From Microbotryomycetes sp. JL201 (Eukaryota; Basidiomycota; Microbotryomycetes), in assembly GCA_033819885.1 (NCBI GenBank), contig JAQYUZ010000010.1, forward strand, positions 1-64,000: a stretch of DNA of 64,000 nt, given 5' to 3'. This document shows positions 35,730-47,721 of the stretch, in pieces. How positions within the stretch are numbered: position 1 is the stretch's first letter; every line of letters begins with the position of its first letter. The notes under the pieces were generated by a model. The model did not search any database and was not told the DNA's origin. It worked only from the letters and a program-made list of their open reading frames with translations. Both the position numbers and the translations under genes were made by a program.

Positions 35730-38644
35730 ATGCAGCCGAACGAACAGGGTCAAACTGAGGACGAGGGTACCTTGGATACAGCGACATTGCCACTAGATGT
35801 CAACTCACCGCGTGTGCAGTTGTTGCTTGGAGATTGGCGAGTGGGGCAAACGATTGGCAATGGTACAAGTTACGTGAGAGTATTGGGACCAGCTTGGGCT
35901 GTCAGGTTTGAGGGTCATGTTCCGTCTGGTCTCGTGGCGCTGACTTGGTCCTTTGCTCTTATTTTGTGCTCTCGCGCATTTTGGTGGCACAAATTTGTGT
36001 GCTCAGGCGGTCAGGTTAGAGTTGCCAGGCACGTGCATTCAGGAGAGTTTGCAGCAGTCAAGATGATTTGCAAGGACGCATGTGACTCAACGGTAGGAGC
36101 TTGTCAAGTCTTGCACAGGAAAACCGCTTCTCAATGCTTGCCCTGCTCTTCATTTCGATAGACTGTCCAAAGAGAGATGGCGCTGCTCGGAATGGTCAAC
36201 CACCCGCATGTCGTGGCATTGCTGGCAACATACGAGACGTCTCGCGCCTTGTAAGCTGAGCGACCGCATCGTCCTGATTCAAACGAACGGGGCTGACACT
36301 GCAAAGGCACTTGGTGTCCGAGTTCTGCTCTCACGGCGAGTTGTATCAATATGTTTGCCAAAATGACCTTGTTGAAGAACAAGTGGTGATGTGGTTCGGT
36401 CAGCTCGTATCGGCGGTGAGTCAAGCGGCTGATCATCAAAGCAGGCAACTTTGAGTTCACGAGCTTTCACAGGTTGAGGCTCTACATAGAATTAGAATTT
36501 GTCACAGAGACATCAAGGTCAGTACACACTGTTCAACATTGTCCAGGAGCTGATTCTCAAAGCCGCTTCAAATCAGCTCGAAAATATTTTCATGTCTGCG
36601 TGCAGCGACGGCAATTTGTGCGTCAAGCTCGGAGATCTCGGCATGGGAACGCTTCAGCCTGAAGGATTCTTGTCTGCTTCTTCATGCGGATCTCCACATT
36701 ACGTTGCTCCGGAGGTGCTCCTGGTGAGCTCGAATGGTGGTGGCGTGCAGTGCTCACAAATCGCATGTCTGACACGACGTTACTCGCCTCGATAGGGTGA
36801 GCCCTACGATGCGGTACTGTCCGACGTGTGGTCTTGCGGCGTAGTCTTGTACGCCCTAGCGTGAGTTCTGGTCGCATGATCCGGTTTGAGCTCCAACAGC
36901 CGTTCAATGAATTTTTATTATTTCAGCTCGTACACACTGCCTTTTGACGATGATCATATCCCAACAGTGCTACTCAAGATCAAAAACTGTGTGTTCGACA
37001 TGCACGAATCTATACAAGGCGAGACTCGAGACTTGGTTTCGCGGATATTGGTGGCGGATCCGGATGAGCGCTTCACGGTGATTTGATACACCCCTCATGT
37101 CAAGATCAAAGCTGAATGAGACTTCGATCGATTTCAGATCTCTGACATCAAGGCGCATGCTTTTCTGAACACTTTCGTCTGGCCAACGGAGGAATGTGAC
37201 ACCCGCGACGAGTGCGGAGGGGTCGAAGCGCATGATCCCTATGCAGTTGCACAAATGGCCCTACTTTTGCGGTGTACAAAATTAGAGGCAAAAGAGGCAC
37301 TGAACGATCCGAACGAGTGCGTCAGGATTACTCTGGTGTGGTCATCCCATTCAAGCCTGGTTTTGGCTCTGTTGCAGCATGGAAGCGCATCTGATCTACC
37401 GAAAACTTGCGATTTCTCAAGTGTTTCACCATGGGCTTGCGCACAATGACGAGTTTGCGGTCGAGCAAGAGGCGAATGTCTGTCCTTCTGACTCTCCGAG
37501 CGTAAAAGAGACGCAGCGCTTTCCAGAGACGCCGCGGACAAGTTCTTTGCAATATCCGAATGCTCCAGCGTCGGCTCCTGCTGTCGTTACCAGCTTTCAA
37601 GAAGAGATCCGGCTCTTTTCACCTGTGACTCTCGATCCGCCACGGTCTGCCGGGTTCGCCGACATTCAACAAGACTTTGCTCCAACTCGTCTCGGATCAT
37701 CACCAGCGGCAAGGCTCCGCAAGCGTTGGTCGATACAACAACGGATCAGGTCGTTTTTCGTCCGCGACGGACCAACGTCCATTTTCGAACAAGCTGAAGA
37801 AGACAGTTCGCGCCGTGTGGTGATGCACATGCCATACATGGGTTCTATCAAAGCGGAGGAAGATGCAAAACAAGTCAAGGTACAGCCTCCCCGAGGCTTG
37901 AGGCGATCTCGCTGCATAAAGGCTCTCCAGCGAGCTCTGCAAGGGCTGACCCCTGTCAATCTGTCAACGTCTTCGAGTCCAACCTTGGAAGAGACAGCAT
38001 TCTTCGACGTCAGTCAGCTGAGCTTGCCTCCCGGTTTGTCGTCTTACAGTCCTGAAAAGTCGGATCGAGTCGACGAGAATTTGCTCTCGCCTTTCGGCCG
38101 CTCACACTTTGCGCACAACGAGCCAGATACGACCAAGGAGCAACGGTTCTGCTCTCCTTTTTCAAGGTACGATGACTCGCCCGCAAGTCCAGAAACACTG
38201 CGTCAAGGCTCGACCAATGCGCGTGTAGACTTTGTCTTGTCGACACCTTCACCCAAAGTCCGAAAACGACATAGCAGACCCTTGCCGCTGCTCTTGCACA
38301 CCGCAGACAACAAATTCGGAACGCCGCCCGGCAAAAAGGAGAACAACTCTGGCGTGGTATACCGCGGTCGCTCGAAAAACAAGACCCGACCTCGGTTACT
38401 GAACTCGCCCACTTCGCCAACTGCAGCGTTTGCAACGTCCAACTTGGGAAATAACGGTTTGTCTGCAACTTCTGCCAACTTGTTTGACCAACTGATCAAG
38501 CACGTCGCTGGTCTCGAGCGAGACGTGCTGGATCTCGAGATTGAGCGCGACATGTTGGGAAGGCAAATTCAGGAGCAGAACGACAAGATTACTCGACTCG
38601 AGAGTCGAGTGCAAGAGTTGGAAACTGGACAGAGCGACATGTGA
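35730..38644 (+). CDS. CAMK-group kinase, Nim1/Gin4/Hsl1-like
   Basis: Protein kinase resembling fungal septin-ring/Wee1-regulating kinases. Glycine loop IGNGGGQVRVARH (split by an intron of about 145 nt), AAVKMICKD, catalytic CHRDIKLENIF, DLG in LGDLGMGTLQPEG (instead of DFG), CGSPHYVAPEVLL, SDVWSCGVVLYALASYTLPF, RILVADPDERFTISDIKAHA. A short UBA-like segment (QMALLLRCTKLEAKEALNDP) and MEAHLIYRKLA follow. The ~390-residue C-terminal region is Ser/Pro rich and ends in a leucine-heptad coiled coil (LERDVLDLEIERDMLGRQIQ and on to LESRVQELE). About nine introns. Which of the Nim1 subgroups it belongs to is not clear. It sits 250 bp behind DBF2 on the same strand. Confidence 0.85.
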
Positions 38645-38856
38645 TTGTTTTTTCGGACGGCTTCTGCTTCAATTGGCGTGCAATGCTTGTTTCTGCATTT
38701 TTCGCAAATGGATTGACGTTCGGGCGTGATTGCAAGGTGGCACAAGACTACAACGATGACAAGAAGCGTCAAACGTGAAAGAAAGAGGTCGTTTAGGATT
38801 GGGCTAGTGTCTGTCTAAGAGGCGTGAAAAAAAAGGGGGTTCGGCAGGCGACGCTT

Positions 38857-40072
38857 TCACAAGTCTTGATACTCGTTGTGTTGTGTCGATCGTAGTAGCT
38901 GCAGGCGAGACAAGATCGTGCAATTAGCTGAATACTTTATGCTTTCTGCAAGCGCGAGTACGTTAACTTACGACGGATGCGATCGATGGAATGTACAAGA
39001 TGGCGCAAGGTAAAACGAACCACAGAGCATTGCCCTGACAAGGATCGCAAGTCAGCTGAAATCATGTTGATGGTCGCGAGAGAATCCTGACCAAGCTGGC
39101 ATCGATGCCGTCAATGTCATTAAGGTTGCTTCTGGCTGACATCAGGACGGCGAGCTCGACGAAGAAAGTGACGAATGTAAACAGACATCCGATGATGGCG
39201 AGCAAGATTGTCAGGATACCAGATTTCTGGAATGCAAACAGCCTGGACTCTGGCGAGCCGAGATACTTTGGCGGGCAAACGAGCGAGAGCACGCATGCGA
39301 AGCCGATGATGGCGGCTGGGAGAATGAAACGAAATCTGAGCCTGCTGCCAGCTTTGGCTTGGAAGTGTTAAACTCACCAATCGGGTGCAGCCAGAACAAG
39401 GCAGTCTGTCCCGATGTCAAGATGGACTGGCCGGCGTTGGATACTGTGCCGAACAGGACGGACTCGTTATCGCTGAGCGGCTAGATTTGATGTAGTCTCG
39501 GTCAGTAACGTAGCCATTAACAAGGCACTGTCGCCACAGCAAAATTTACGAATTGGTTTGGTCCAGTCTGGTTCAAGACAAAGTTGAGGTTGAATGCGCT
39601 TTGTGCGGACGTGCACTGATCGGCCATGGTGATGTCAGCACGGTGCTAATTGTATACAGGCCTCTTGAGCGAGGCGGTGCCGGACGGATCGAGCGTGATC
39701 GGGCCTCTAAGCACACTGGTCAGAGCATGGCGCGTCACTCACAAACGTTGACGGGCCATAAAAGTTTGTCGTGTTCTGTTGGATGAATCGATCGCGTCAA
39801 CTGCCTGCGCGTCACCTTGACACGCACATGAACGCGTGCGCGGGCGCGTTGCGAACAAAACTCACGCGCATGCGATTGCACAGGCCCCAGTGGCCCATCT
39901 TCATCGTGACATTGGCGCTGTTGGCCTTGATCAAGTAAAAGTTTTGCCAGAAGGGCTCTGTAAAGATGCTGACGAGCAGCAGGGCCGTCGAGAGCACGAT
40001 CGGGCCAAAGAAGGACGGCACGCGCGGCGAATTGTTCAATCGCAGGAACGACAGCGGACCTCCTTGCGTCAT
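38857..40072 (-). CDS. SUR7/PalI(Rim9)-like tetraspan membrane protein
   Basis: Four hydrophobic segments are visible: VLSTALLLVSIF, ALFWLHPIAAIIGFACVLSL, GILTILLAIIGCLFTFVTFF and NALWFVLPCAILYIPSIASV. This is the SUR7/PalI arrangement with a large first extracellular loop. That loop contains VTMKMGHWGLC and, after two further introns, PCTSAQSAFNLNFVLNQT, giving the paired cysteines of the family. Members act in eisosomes (Sur7) or ambient-pH sensing (PalI/Rim9); the sequence does not tell which. The small exons in the loop (NTTNFYGP and LRGPITLDPSGTASLKRP) are inferred from splice signals. The end assumes a last exon LLRSTQHNEYQDL; otherwise translation stops at VVS near 38970. Confidence 0.75.
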
Positions 40073-40782
40073 AGTGAGCGAGCGAACGGGCGAGCTTGTT
40101 TCTGGCCGGAGATGGTGAACGGGTCACTGACGGCGACGCGAAAGGACAGACTGGGCGAAGGCTCTTTGGCGCGTCCGCAGCAGTTCAACAGCTGGACAGA
40201 GAATATTAGCAGGCAGAATATTGGCAAGAACATGTTGCCATGACAGACGCTTGCGAACTATTTATCACATTCTTACGTTGCTGCCTGAGATCACCCAATA
40301 CGCTCGGCTCTGCTTCATCCAACGCCCACTGTGGAGCATTACCTGTCGCTATCGAGCAAGCCCTCGCTGGCGCCGCAGGGCAAGGCTGGCAAAGATGCGA
40401 CTCGTCCAGCTGCGTGAGTCATGACCCTGCATACGCCTTGTTGCGCACGCGTGGGACGCGACTGACTTGCGCTGACTTGACGCCAGTGCCGAGCCCATGA
40501 GGACGCTCAAGCGGGTCAAACAACACCACAATGACAGTCACGACGTGTTCAAGGCCACACACTCGCTCAATGGCGCCGTCCGTCGTCAGAACAAGCTCGT
40601 TCGCGCCGAGCCGGACAATGCCATTTCGCACTCGAAGCAGGGCGAACGCACACTCGTCGTCACTGTGCGTCAACAGTGACGAGGATTTTCGACTACCGGA
40701 ACGCTGACGCACTCTCGCCGCCCTGCAACAGAGCTGCGCTTCAGGTCATCAGACCGGTGGCGGACCAAAGCGAGGTTCGTGG
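40073..40782. other. Unresolved interval, possible small spliced gene
   Basis: Between the divergent SUR7-like and REV1-BRCT genes. A good plus-strand intron signature exists (donor GTGAGT at about 40422, CTGAC branch, CCAG acceptor before 40488) joining into a frame that ends with GERTLVVTVRQQ and a stop at 40679. No start codon could be tied to it. On the minus strand 40419-40712 is also open (LLRVRNGIVRLGANELVLTT). Neither frame matches a family that I can name. Confidence 0.35.
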
Positions 40783-41738
40783 ATGCAGTCAAGGTATACA
40801 AAGCTGGCAGGGCAAGCTGCAGACAAAACATCAGACGTCTTTGTCGGCGTCATTGCCTACTTGAATGGGTAGGCGCTTTGTTTGGTTCAAAATGTCAAGC
40901 TAGAGCTGACAACGAGACGTGCTCTCTCAAGCTACACCGGCCAAGACGTCACGAACGAACAGCTCAAAGACATCATCGAAGGAGGCGGAGGTCAAATACG
41001 GTCAGTACTCGTGCCCTGCCGACACAACCTTGCCAAGCTAAACCACCTGCGAACCGCAGGGTCATGCCGTCGGCCAAGTGCACGCACGTCTTTGTTCATC
41101 GCAACTTGTCTGCGTCCAAGACCGAAAAACTCATCAAGTGTCGACGAAACTTTACAAAATTTGTAAAGCCGGCGTGGGCCGTCGATAGCGCATTGGCCGG
41201 CAAGCGGCTGAGCGAAGCAGAGTATGCCACACCACTACTCGGAGAATCTCAAACGTCTGTACACGAAGTTTTTGGGCACGGGCCGAGCTTGAGAGTCGTG
41301 CACCCGGCGGCTGCCTCGACAGCGCTCGGCTTCGACATTGCAAGTCCTCCTAGGGCAGTCAGACGGGTTGCGACTCGAGGCGATGACTTGGCAGGGTTGA
41401 CGTCGCATCAGCTGCCGACTCTGCGCAACAGCAAAGAACGCGTCATGGGCGCGACAAGAGATGCCGACAAAGCTGCCTCGACTTTGAGAATGAGACGCAC
41501 GGCGGCCACCGAGACGCCCGTGCTTGTCCTGTCTTCGTCATTGTCCAGCCAGTCACGCTCGAGTCAGGCACAAGCCAATGCATCGCAGGAACGAGCAAGA
41601 ACACGCAGCCAAACGAGCGGCTTGCTGCCCAGCCTTGTACCGACAGACGGCCAATCTCCTCCGAGAGACGACAATGAGGATGAAGACGAGGACGAGTGGG
41701 GCTTGCCGCCGAGCGCACAGGTTTGCAAAAGGGCGTGA
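40783..41738 (+). CDS. REV1-type single-BRCT protein lacking polymerase
   Basis: Three exons. The first (from MQSRYTKLAGQAAD) ends KTSDVFVGVIAYLNG; splicing gives AYLNGYTGQDVTNEQLKDII and EGGGGQIR, then VMPSAKCTHVFVHRNLSASK, FVKPAWAVDSALAGKRLSEA, EY. This is the BRCT of translesion polymerase Rev1 (AYVNGYT..P, THIIA.NL..AK, V+P.W). After it come about 190 low-complexity residues, an acidic NEDEDEDEWG tail and a stop. No Y-family polymerase motif follows within the 950 bp before the next gene. It may be a true stand-alone BRCT protein or a truncated paralog. The start is uncertain; an upstream exon may exist. Confidence 0.65.
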
Positions 41739-42693
41739 GCGTTTTGTAACGGATTGCGTCAGTCTCTGGGTTCTTTGTTTAGTATGGTTTTCCGATTGTT
41801 GTTGAATGGATTACTGCTGCCCTCTTTGAGCGCGAATGGGGGCTCTTTTCACTCTCTTTCTGGCTTTGCAGTGCTTCGAAATACAATAATGTCAATGCAG
41901 GACCAAATTGTCATGACAGGAAAAAGTGTACATCGAAAGAGAACGGAGTGGAAAGAAATGTTGCATGCTCGGCTGCGACCTCGCTCGACCTCTTGAGAGA
42001 TGGGTCACTAGCAAGGCATGGTACAACCGAATCAGACTTTTTGAGTATCCCTGTGAAAATAGTCGCCTACGACTAGCGCTGTCTGGCGTGTCCATGACCC
42101 GCAATCCCGCTCACGAAACACGTTTGGCATTTGCCCGTTTTCCTCCTCGGTTTGTCGCGAGCGACAAAGAGTAGTGCCAAGGCCGCCAAACTGAACGAAA
42201 GCGAGACACGATTTGGTCAGGACATGGTATTGAGAGCCTTCTAGCGAACTCTGGTCGCGTGGGTCTCATGGACGACCGGTTTGACGAAGAACAAACCGCT
42301 GTCGCTGCGAATGGTCGGGGTTTTTGCGCTCCGACAGGAGGCACTCACTGCCTACCAGAAACGCACGAGTACGGTGAAGGCCTCTGGCAAATTCAAATTG
42401 TAATTCAAACACGCAAATGCAAAGACACGAGGAAGCAAGGAAAAGATAAAAGGAGAAGGAAACAATGCGTGTTGGTTGGTGCGACGAAGCGACGGCGCCA
42501 AGTGATCGAAACGGGACCGTGTGCATCTCATTCACGCACTGTCTGTTGCCTTTAATAGTCACTTGTTTCCCCGCAATGAAGGAGACCAGACTTTGGCCGC
42601 GCACTCGCTCCAAACCCAACACGCAGAGGCTCGACCTGCCACAGTCGAGCGCAACCTCGTCCCCAAGTGACAAGGAAAACGCGAGAGACGCCA
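41739..42693. other. Intergenic, convergent genes
   Basis: This gap of about 950 bp between two stop codons is the longest gene-free stretch apart from the left edge. Open frames here are short and overlapping (for example 42266-42697 minus) with no domain features. It presumably contains the 3' ends of both genes. I looked in particular for a continuation of REV1 and saw none. Confidence 0.5.
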
Positions 42694-44721
42694 TCAATAT
42701 GGGTCATCGTCAGAGTAAAACTCGTCGTCAACCTAGGCGCCCGGGAGAGCGAGTCAGTCGTGGACAGGCGCAGACAATGCGGCACGTTCTTTCGCCATGG
42801 CTCACCTCGTCAAGCGCGTCTGCAATCTGACCAAAGTCAACCTTGTAGCGACACAAGCCGCCGATGCCACCAAAGCCTTTGACAAATTGACTGCCTTCTT
42901 GACTCCGGCTGCGCAAGGCACATGACGAGGTTAGCGAATCAACTCGTCGCTAAGCTTCTGAATGAACCCTAGACATACTTGGTCACGAATTCAAGCTCGC
43001 AACCAAAGTCCTTGTACTTTTCAGACAGCCATTCAAGCAGCGGCATAGGCTCGGACGCTTGCTCCATCTCCATTCCCGTCGACTTGTCCAAAAACTTTTG
43101 ACGGTCTTCCTCTGACAGTGCGGCAATGCCCGACGTCGCGCCTTCCGTCTTTGACTGGGGCGGCGGCGGTCGCGTGTGCACTACAATCTCGGCACCGGAG
43201 GCATCCCGCAAGGTGTGTCGGACAATGTCAAGGTTCTCCCACACGATCAGAGTTTCGACAGCTCCGAGCTCGAGACCGCGCAGCGTGTCGTCCACGCCAA
43301 AGCAGTACTTGCCCGTGTCGTGAGCAATCTCGTCAAAGTAGCGCTGGATGAGTCTGTGCGATGCAGGAAGTCGAGCGTTAGATTATTGCTTGGTGGCGAG
43401 GCGCGGAACCTAAGATCACAGACTCACTTTTTCTCCTGCACAAACTTGACATTGCTCAAGCTCTCCGCAGCAAGCTCGATTGCCTGGTTGAAACCGTTTT
43501 CGCCACCGTAACTAACGTCGACCACCTTTACAATCTTGGATTGGAGGCGCTGGTCAAACATGTCGCTTTGCGACAGTTCGGTTTTGAAGTCTGCCGAACC
43601 GGCCAAGACGATGCCTTGCACGTTGACCTTGTCATCCGTGATGAAGTGTTGCACAGCCAACTCTGCAACCTTGCGAACGTAGTTGTGACGCTTTTCGGTA
43701 CGCAGACGGGCGAAACGCAGCGCAGACTGTCCACCGCGACCGTGTTTCTTGGGCAAGTCGACGGTGAACTTGTGCACGACCTCGCGCGTGTTCCCTGAAA
43801 GAGTACCAAACAGCGCGCCGTGACCGTCCATGACGATGAAACCAAACTTGGCATCCGACTCGAGCAGCTCGGCAAGCGCCTCGGTGTGGAACTTGTTGTC
43901 GCAAAGGTACAGAGAGCTGCGATACAGGACAGGCGTCAGCAGGCAGCAGACGATCCGAGTATGGTTAGACCGTCTTGAACACTGACGTATTGATAGGCTG
44001 CGGAAGCGAATGATTGACAGCAAGCAGTCAGCGTAGACGCTCGCGCGGTACCCTCGCCATGCAGGGAGAGCGCTACTGACCTTGAACGGCTCAAAGTCAA
44101 AGTTGACCTTTTTCTCCTTGCCTTCGTCCGTCAAGATTGTGCCACAATAAATGACGAGTCCGTTTGGAGGGACTTTGCTGTAGAGCTTCAAGCGCTGCTG
44201 CGTCGAAGTGATAGCCGCCAGCACAGACAAGCGGTTGACGCGCGACTTGATATTGGATGCTATTGATGTCGGCAGCAGCGTCCAAGTTAGCCAGGTATTG
44301 CTCGTTGGCGCTCGTGACAGACGCGAGCAAACGCTGTCGACTGACCGGTTCCGTACTCTTGCGTCAACATTGTCGAGAATTGACTGATTTGGGACCTGCA
44401 AAGGTTGCGCAAAGCATGCGTTAGGTTGATGCAGGCGCCATGCTGCTTGTCACGCGACGACGCACTTTGGCGGGATCACGAGTGAGATCATGGACGTGCC
44501 AGCGCCACGCGCCGCGTTCAAACTTTGCACTGCCAGACAAACAGAGCGTCAGGTTTAGCCAGATTGTCGTGTGCGCGGGTGAGATGCTTTCGCGCGGCCC
44601 AAAAAAATGCGTGCGCGCCGAGAGCGCGGCAAGCAGGTGAGGCAGAGATCAACGTACCCAAGCGGCGCATCTTCCACACCTTGACGGCCTCATCCTGCCC
44701 GTCGGCGGCGTTGAACGACAT
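42694..44721 (-). CDS. SUP45: Translation termination factor eRF1
   Basis: Recognises all three stop codons in the ribosomal A site and triggers peptide release. The first exon [20 protein letters not shown] splices to [21 protein letters not shown]. The decoding motif is [15 protein letters not shown], with EYGT before it; the hydrolysis motif [14 protein letters not shown] is intact. Domain 3 ([18 protein letters not shown]-like [40 protein letters not shown]) and the acidic tail [11 protein letters not shown] complete it. About eight introns; the first is 128 nt (44657-44530), and another separates GTA from SNIKS. Length and motifs are canonical, so a standard genetic code is expected. Confidence 0.97.
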
Positions 44722-45058
44722 GATGGACGGTGTGAGATTGAGTGGCCATTCAGAGTCGCGCGGCGCAAACTTGGCACAACACGAGAGGCATGCCAACGTC
44801 AGACTTGGCCCCCTCAGTTGGGCACCAAGCAAGTTTGAGCTCAATCAGCTGGCTGGCCAGGTGAGTACTGCTACAGCTGTCGAGACCCCTGAGTGACGTC
44901 GACGGCGGCGCCGCTCGGGCCTCAGCGCGCCCCGGTGCTTTGTCTCACCGCCTTGCGCAAGCACACCTCGGCCATCCGAGTCTCGGAACAGAACGCGAGC
45001 TGATCCACTGACTCTGGCACGTCGGACCGGGGGTTCAGTCCGAAGCGTTTGCTGGACC
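44722..45058. promoter_or_regulatory. Divergent promoter of SUP45 and the DUF2415 gene
   Basis: A 337-bp shared upstream region. I see no TATA-like box or recognisable site. Confidence 0.35.
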
Positions 45059-47550
45059 ATGATCATGTCCGTTGCCTTGGCTTCGGCTCAGGCTCAGTCT
45101 GCCAGGCTGTGGTGCCATCACTGACGCATGCCTGCCTGGATGTAGAACAAATCACTTTGTGCTGCCCGAGCCGTTCAGTGTTCGTGCCGTGTGCACTCCA
45201 GCTCATCGTAAGCGGACTAGCTTGCCGTGTGGGGGGAGGCGCGCGGCCAGCCGATCCGCTGTCATGCAGGGCTTGGACTTGCGAGCTCACACCCACCCCT
45301 TGTGCAGCTCAACTAAGGGACCTGATCGTGTACACGCCCGAGGCTCCCGACTGCGTGTCGGTCGTGTGCTATGACGCCGTCGCGCGTATCGACCTCTGTG
45401 CTCGCGTGCGTTCACTTCAAATCGTCTGCAGCAAGCAAAGCTCGGGCAGTGACTGACTCGACAACATTATCACCGTACACCAGTCCCCCACAGTCTACAC
45501 TCGCTTGCGATTCTCGCCGTCGACGATCGCCACCGGCTGTGGCCTGATTGCTTGCGGCGGGCAGAACTCTGAGCTCGCTATAAAGTCGGCAGACCCTCAC
45601 AGCACATGGCAAGCTCGCGCGAATGATGAGCAGAGGTCCGACAGCGTGCGAGCGAGCTGACATGGCTGTCTGCAGGTGCCACCAGATCACAGACTCGACT
45701 CTCAACGGTGCCATCAACAATTCGATTCACATCGCTCCCGCACCACTGAGCCCGGCCACTCCACGGTTATACGTCAGCAACAACGACGAAAGCATCAAGG
45801 TGTACGACGTCGTTGGCTCAGTGCCCGACTTTCGAGCGGCAAAACGCAGGCGCACGAGGACGTCTGTCCGATGGCAGACCGAAGAGCATACACACGAAGC
45901 TCGGCGGACAGACGACGACGACGACAACAACACTCGATCAGACTCGCCGAGCAGTCAAGTTGAAGAGCGCGGCACGTACGATGTGGGAGGGCAATGTATG
46001 CTCGAGAGGCGAGACGACGCCACGATTACGTTCAATACGGCTATCAACCACTGCTCAGTCTCGCCAGACGGACGTCGCCTCGTCGCTGTCGGAGACACGA
46101 ATGAAATTCACTTGTACGACTGCCGACTGAATGGCGACTATGCCCACGTGCATTCATTCCAGGTGGCAGAGGACGCTTCTTTCTCGACAGATTGGAGCCA
46201 GACGGGCGACAAGTTTGCAGTGGCGAGCCAAGGTACGCTCACTCTGTCGTATACGTTTTGGGCAGTCTGGTCGCGGTAGCTGACCAACGTATGCAGATGG
46301 CAGCGTGAACGTGTTTGATGTGCGCGCGTTGCCGCCAGTCGACAGCGGTTACCACTCGAAAGCGCCTCGAACTTTGGCCGCACTTAGATCAACACAACGC
46401 GGCCCTGCAGGCGCTGTGCGCAAAGTCAAATTCAGCCCGGGGAATCGCGTCGAGAGCGAATTGCTCGCTTTTACAGAGGTGCGAGGGCGTACACGTCAAA
46501 CTTGTGGTCACAAGGCGGTCCTGACTCTTCTCATCATTACGCCCTCTTCAGCATCGATCGCTTTTGCATGTTGTTGACGCGCGGTCATTCGAAGAATGTC
46601 AGATTGTCGAAGTGCCGCGAGCAGGCTCGACATCGCAGCTAGAGTCGCCACCGATCCGACATCGACCGCTGCCTGAATCTAATTCGCGCTCTCTGGTCGA
46701 ACAGCTCTTCTCGCAAAGTACACCGGGGCGACGAAGGTTGATCGACCGCATTTCGCTCGACGCCCCGCCCCGAACTTGGCAACGACAAACAGGCAACGAC
46801 CTTGGCAGCAGACTAAATGACAGAGAGTTTGAGTATACCGTCGAAGTGCTTGACCAAACGGCCGAAGACGAAAGCGTCAATAGCGGCTGGCCGAACGAAG
46901 AAGATGAGGATCTGTCTCTCGATCGCGAAGACGAGGATGCTCGCGTCCGTCGAAGTATATCGCAAGAGCGGCGACAAGCTTTGGCACGAGCTTTTGAGGA
47001 GGATTGCCCTCCCGACATGGCATTGGATAACGATCGTAGCAGGTCAAGCGTGCCGTGGACAAATTATTCGCGCATCCTGCCAGACCCTCGAGCGCGCACA
47101 TCGAGAGTCGATCATCGCACGGCTTTGAATGCCAGTAGAGGCGTAGACAGCAGCGCAGCCGCGTTTCCTCGCAGCATGCTGCCGACGCGCTCATCAGGAA
47201 ACGATTCTGTGCTTGGCGCTACTTCTTCAACGAATAGAAACTTGTCCGGCTACTCGCCTCTCACCTCGATTCCTTCGTACGTGTCCGAGTACAGAGACGG
47301 TACTCGAGAAGTGAGGTACATGGTGGATGGCGCGCCCGCTACGTCCGTCGCATATGGCCTCACGTCGACGTCTTCTGGCTACCAGCCCAATTCTTTATAT
47401 TTTCCCATTGACTCTACGCCGAGCGACTTGTTGGGACTGGATTGGAATGAACAAGGCACGAGCTTGTTCGTGGCGACTGAAGATCGAGTGTGGGAATGGC
47501 AAGTCGATACGCGCGCACGGCGCTCTTTTGGTGATTATGGATTTCTGTGA
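45059..47550 (+). CDS. WD40-like protein with DUF2415
   Basis: Exon 1 (MIMSVALASAQAQ) leads into HFVLPEPFSVRAVCTPAHPQ, then LRDLIVYTPEAPDCVSVVCY, VYTRLRFSPSTIATGCGLIA, CGGQNSEL. WD-like blades follow (LYVSNNDESIKVYDV, NHCSVSPDGRRLVAVGDTNE, FSTDWSQTGDKFAVASQDGS), then HRSLLHVVDARSFEECQIVE. The DUF2415 C-terminus includes an acidic insert and ends DLLGLDWNEQGTSLFVATED and VWEWQVDTRARRSFGDYG. The family is fungal and of unknown function. I resolved about six introns. It is convergent with WDR83. Confidence 0.8.
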
Positions 47551-47721
47551 AATTTCCTCATTTTCTCTGTTGTCTTTTATTGAACGTGGGTGGTAACTCT
47601 TTTCCAACACGTTTATGGCGTAGGCTTAGCCGCTCGATTGAACCTTGTTGTCAGAGTTTTTTTTTGGTTCTCGATACAACAACAAGATACTCAAGTCACT
47701 CGTCATCCCGCCATGTGATCT

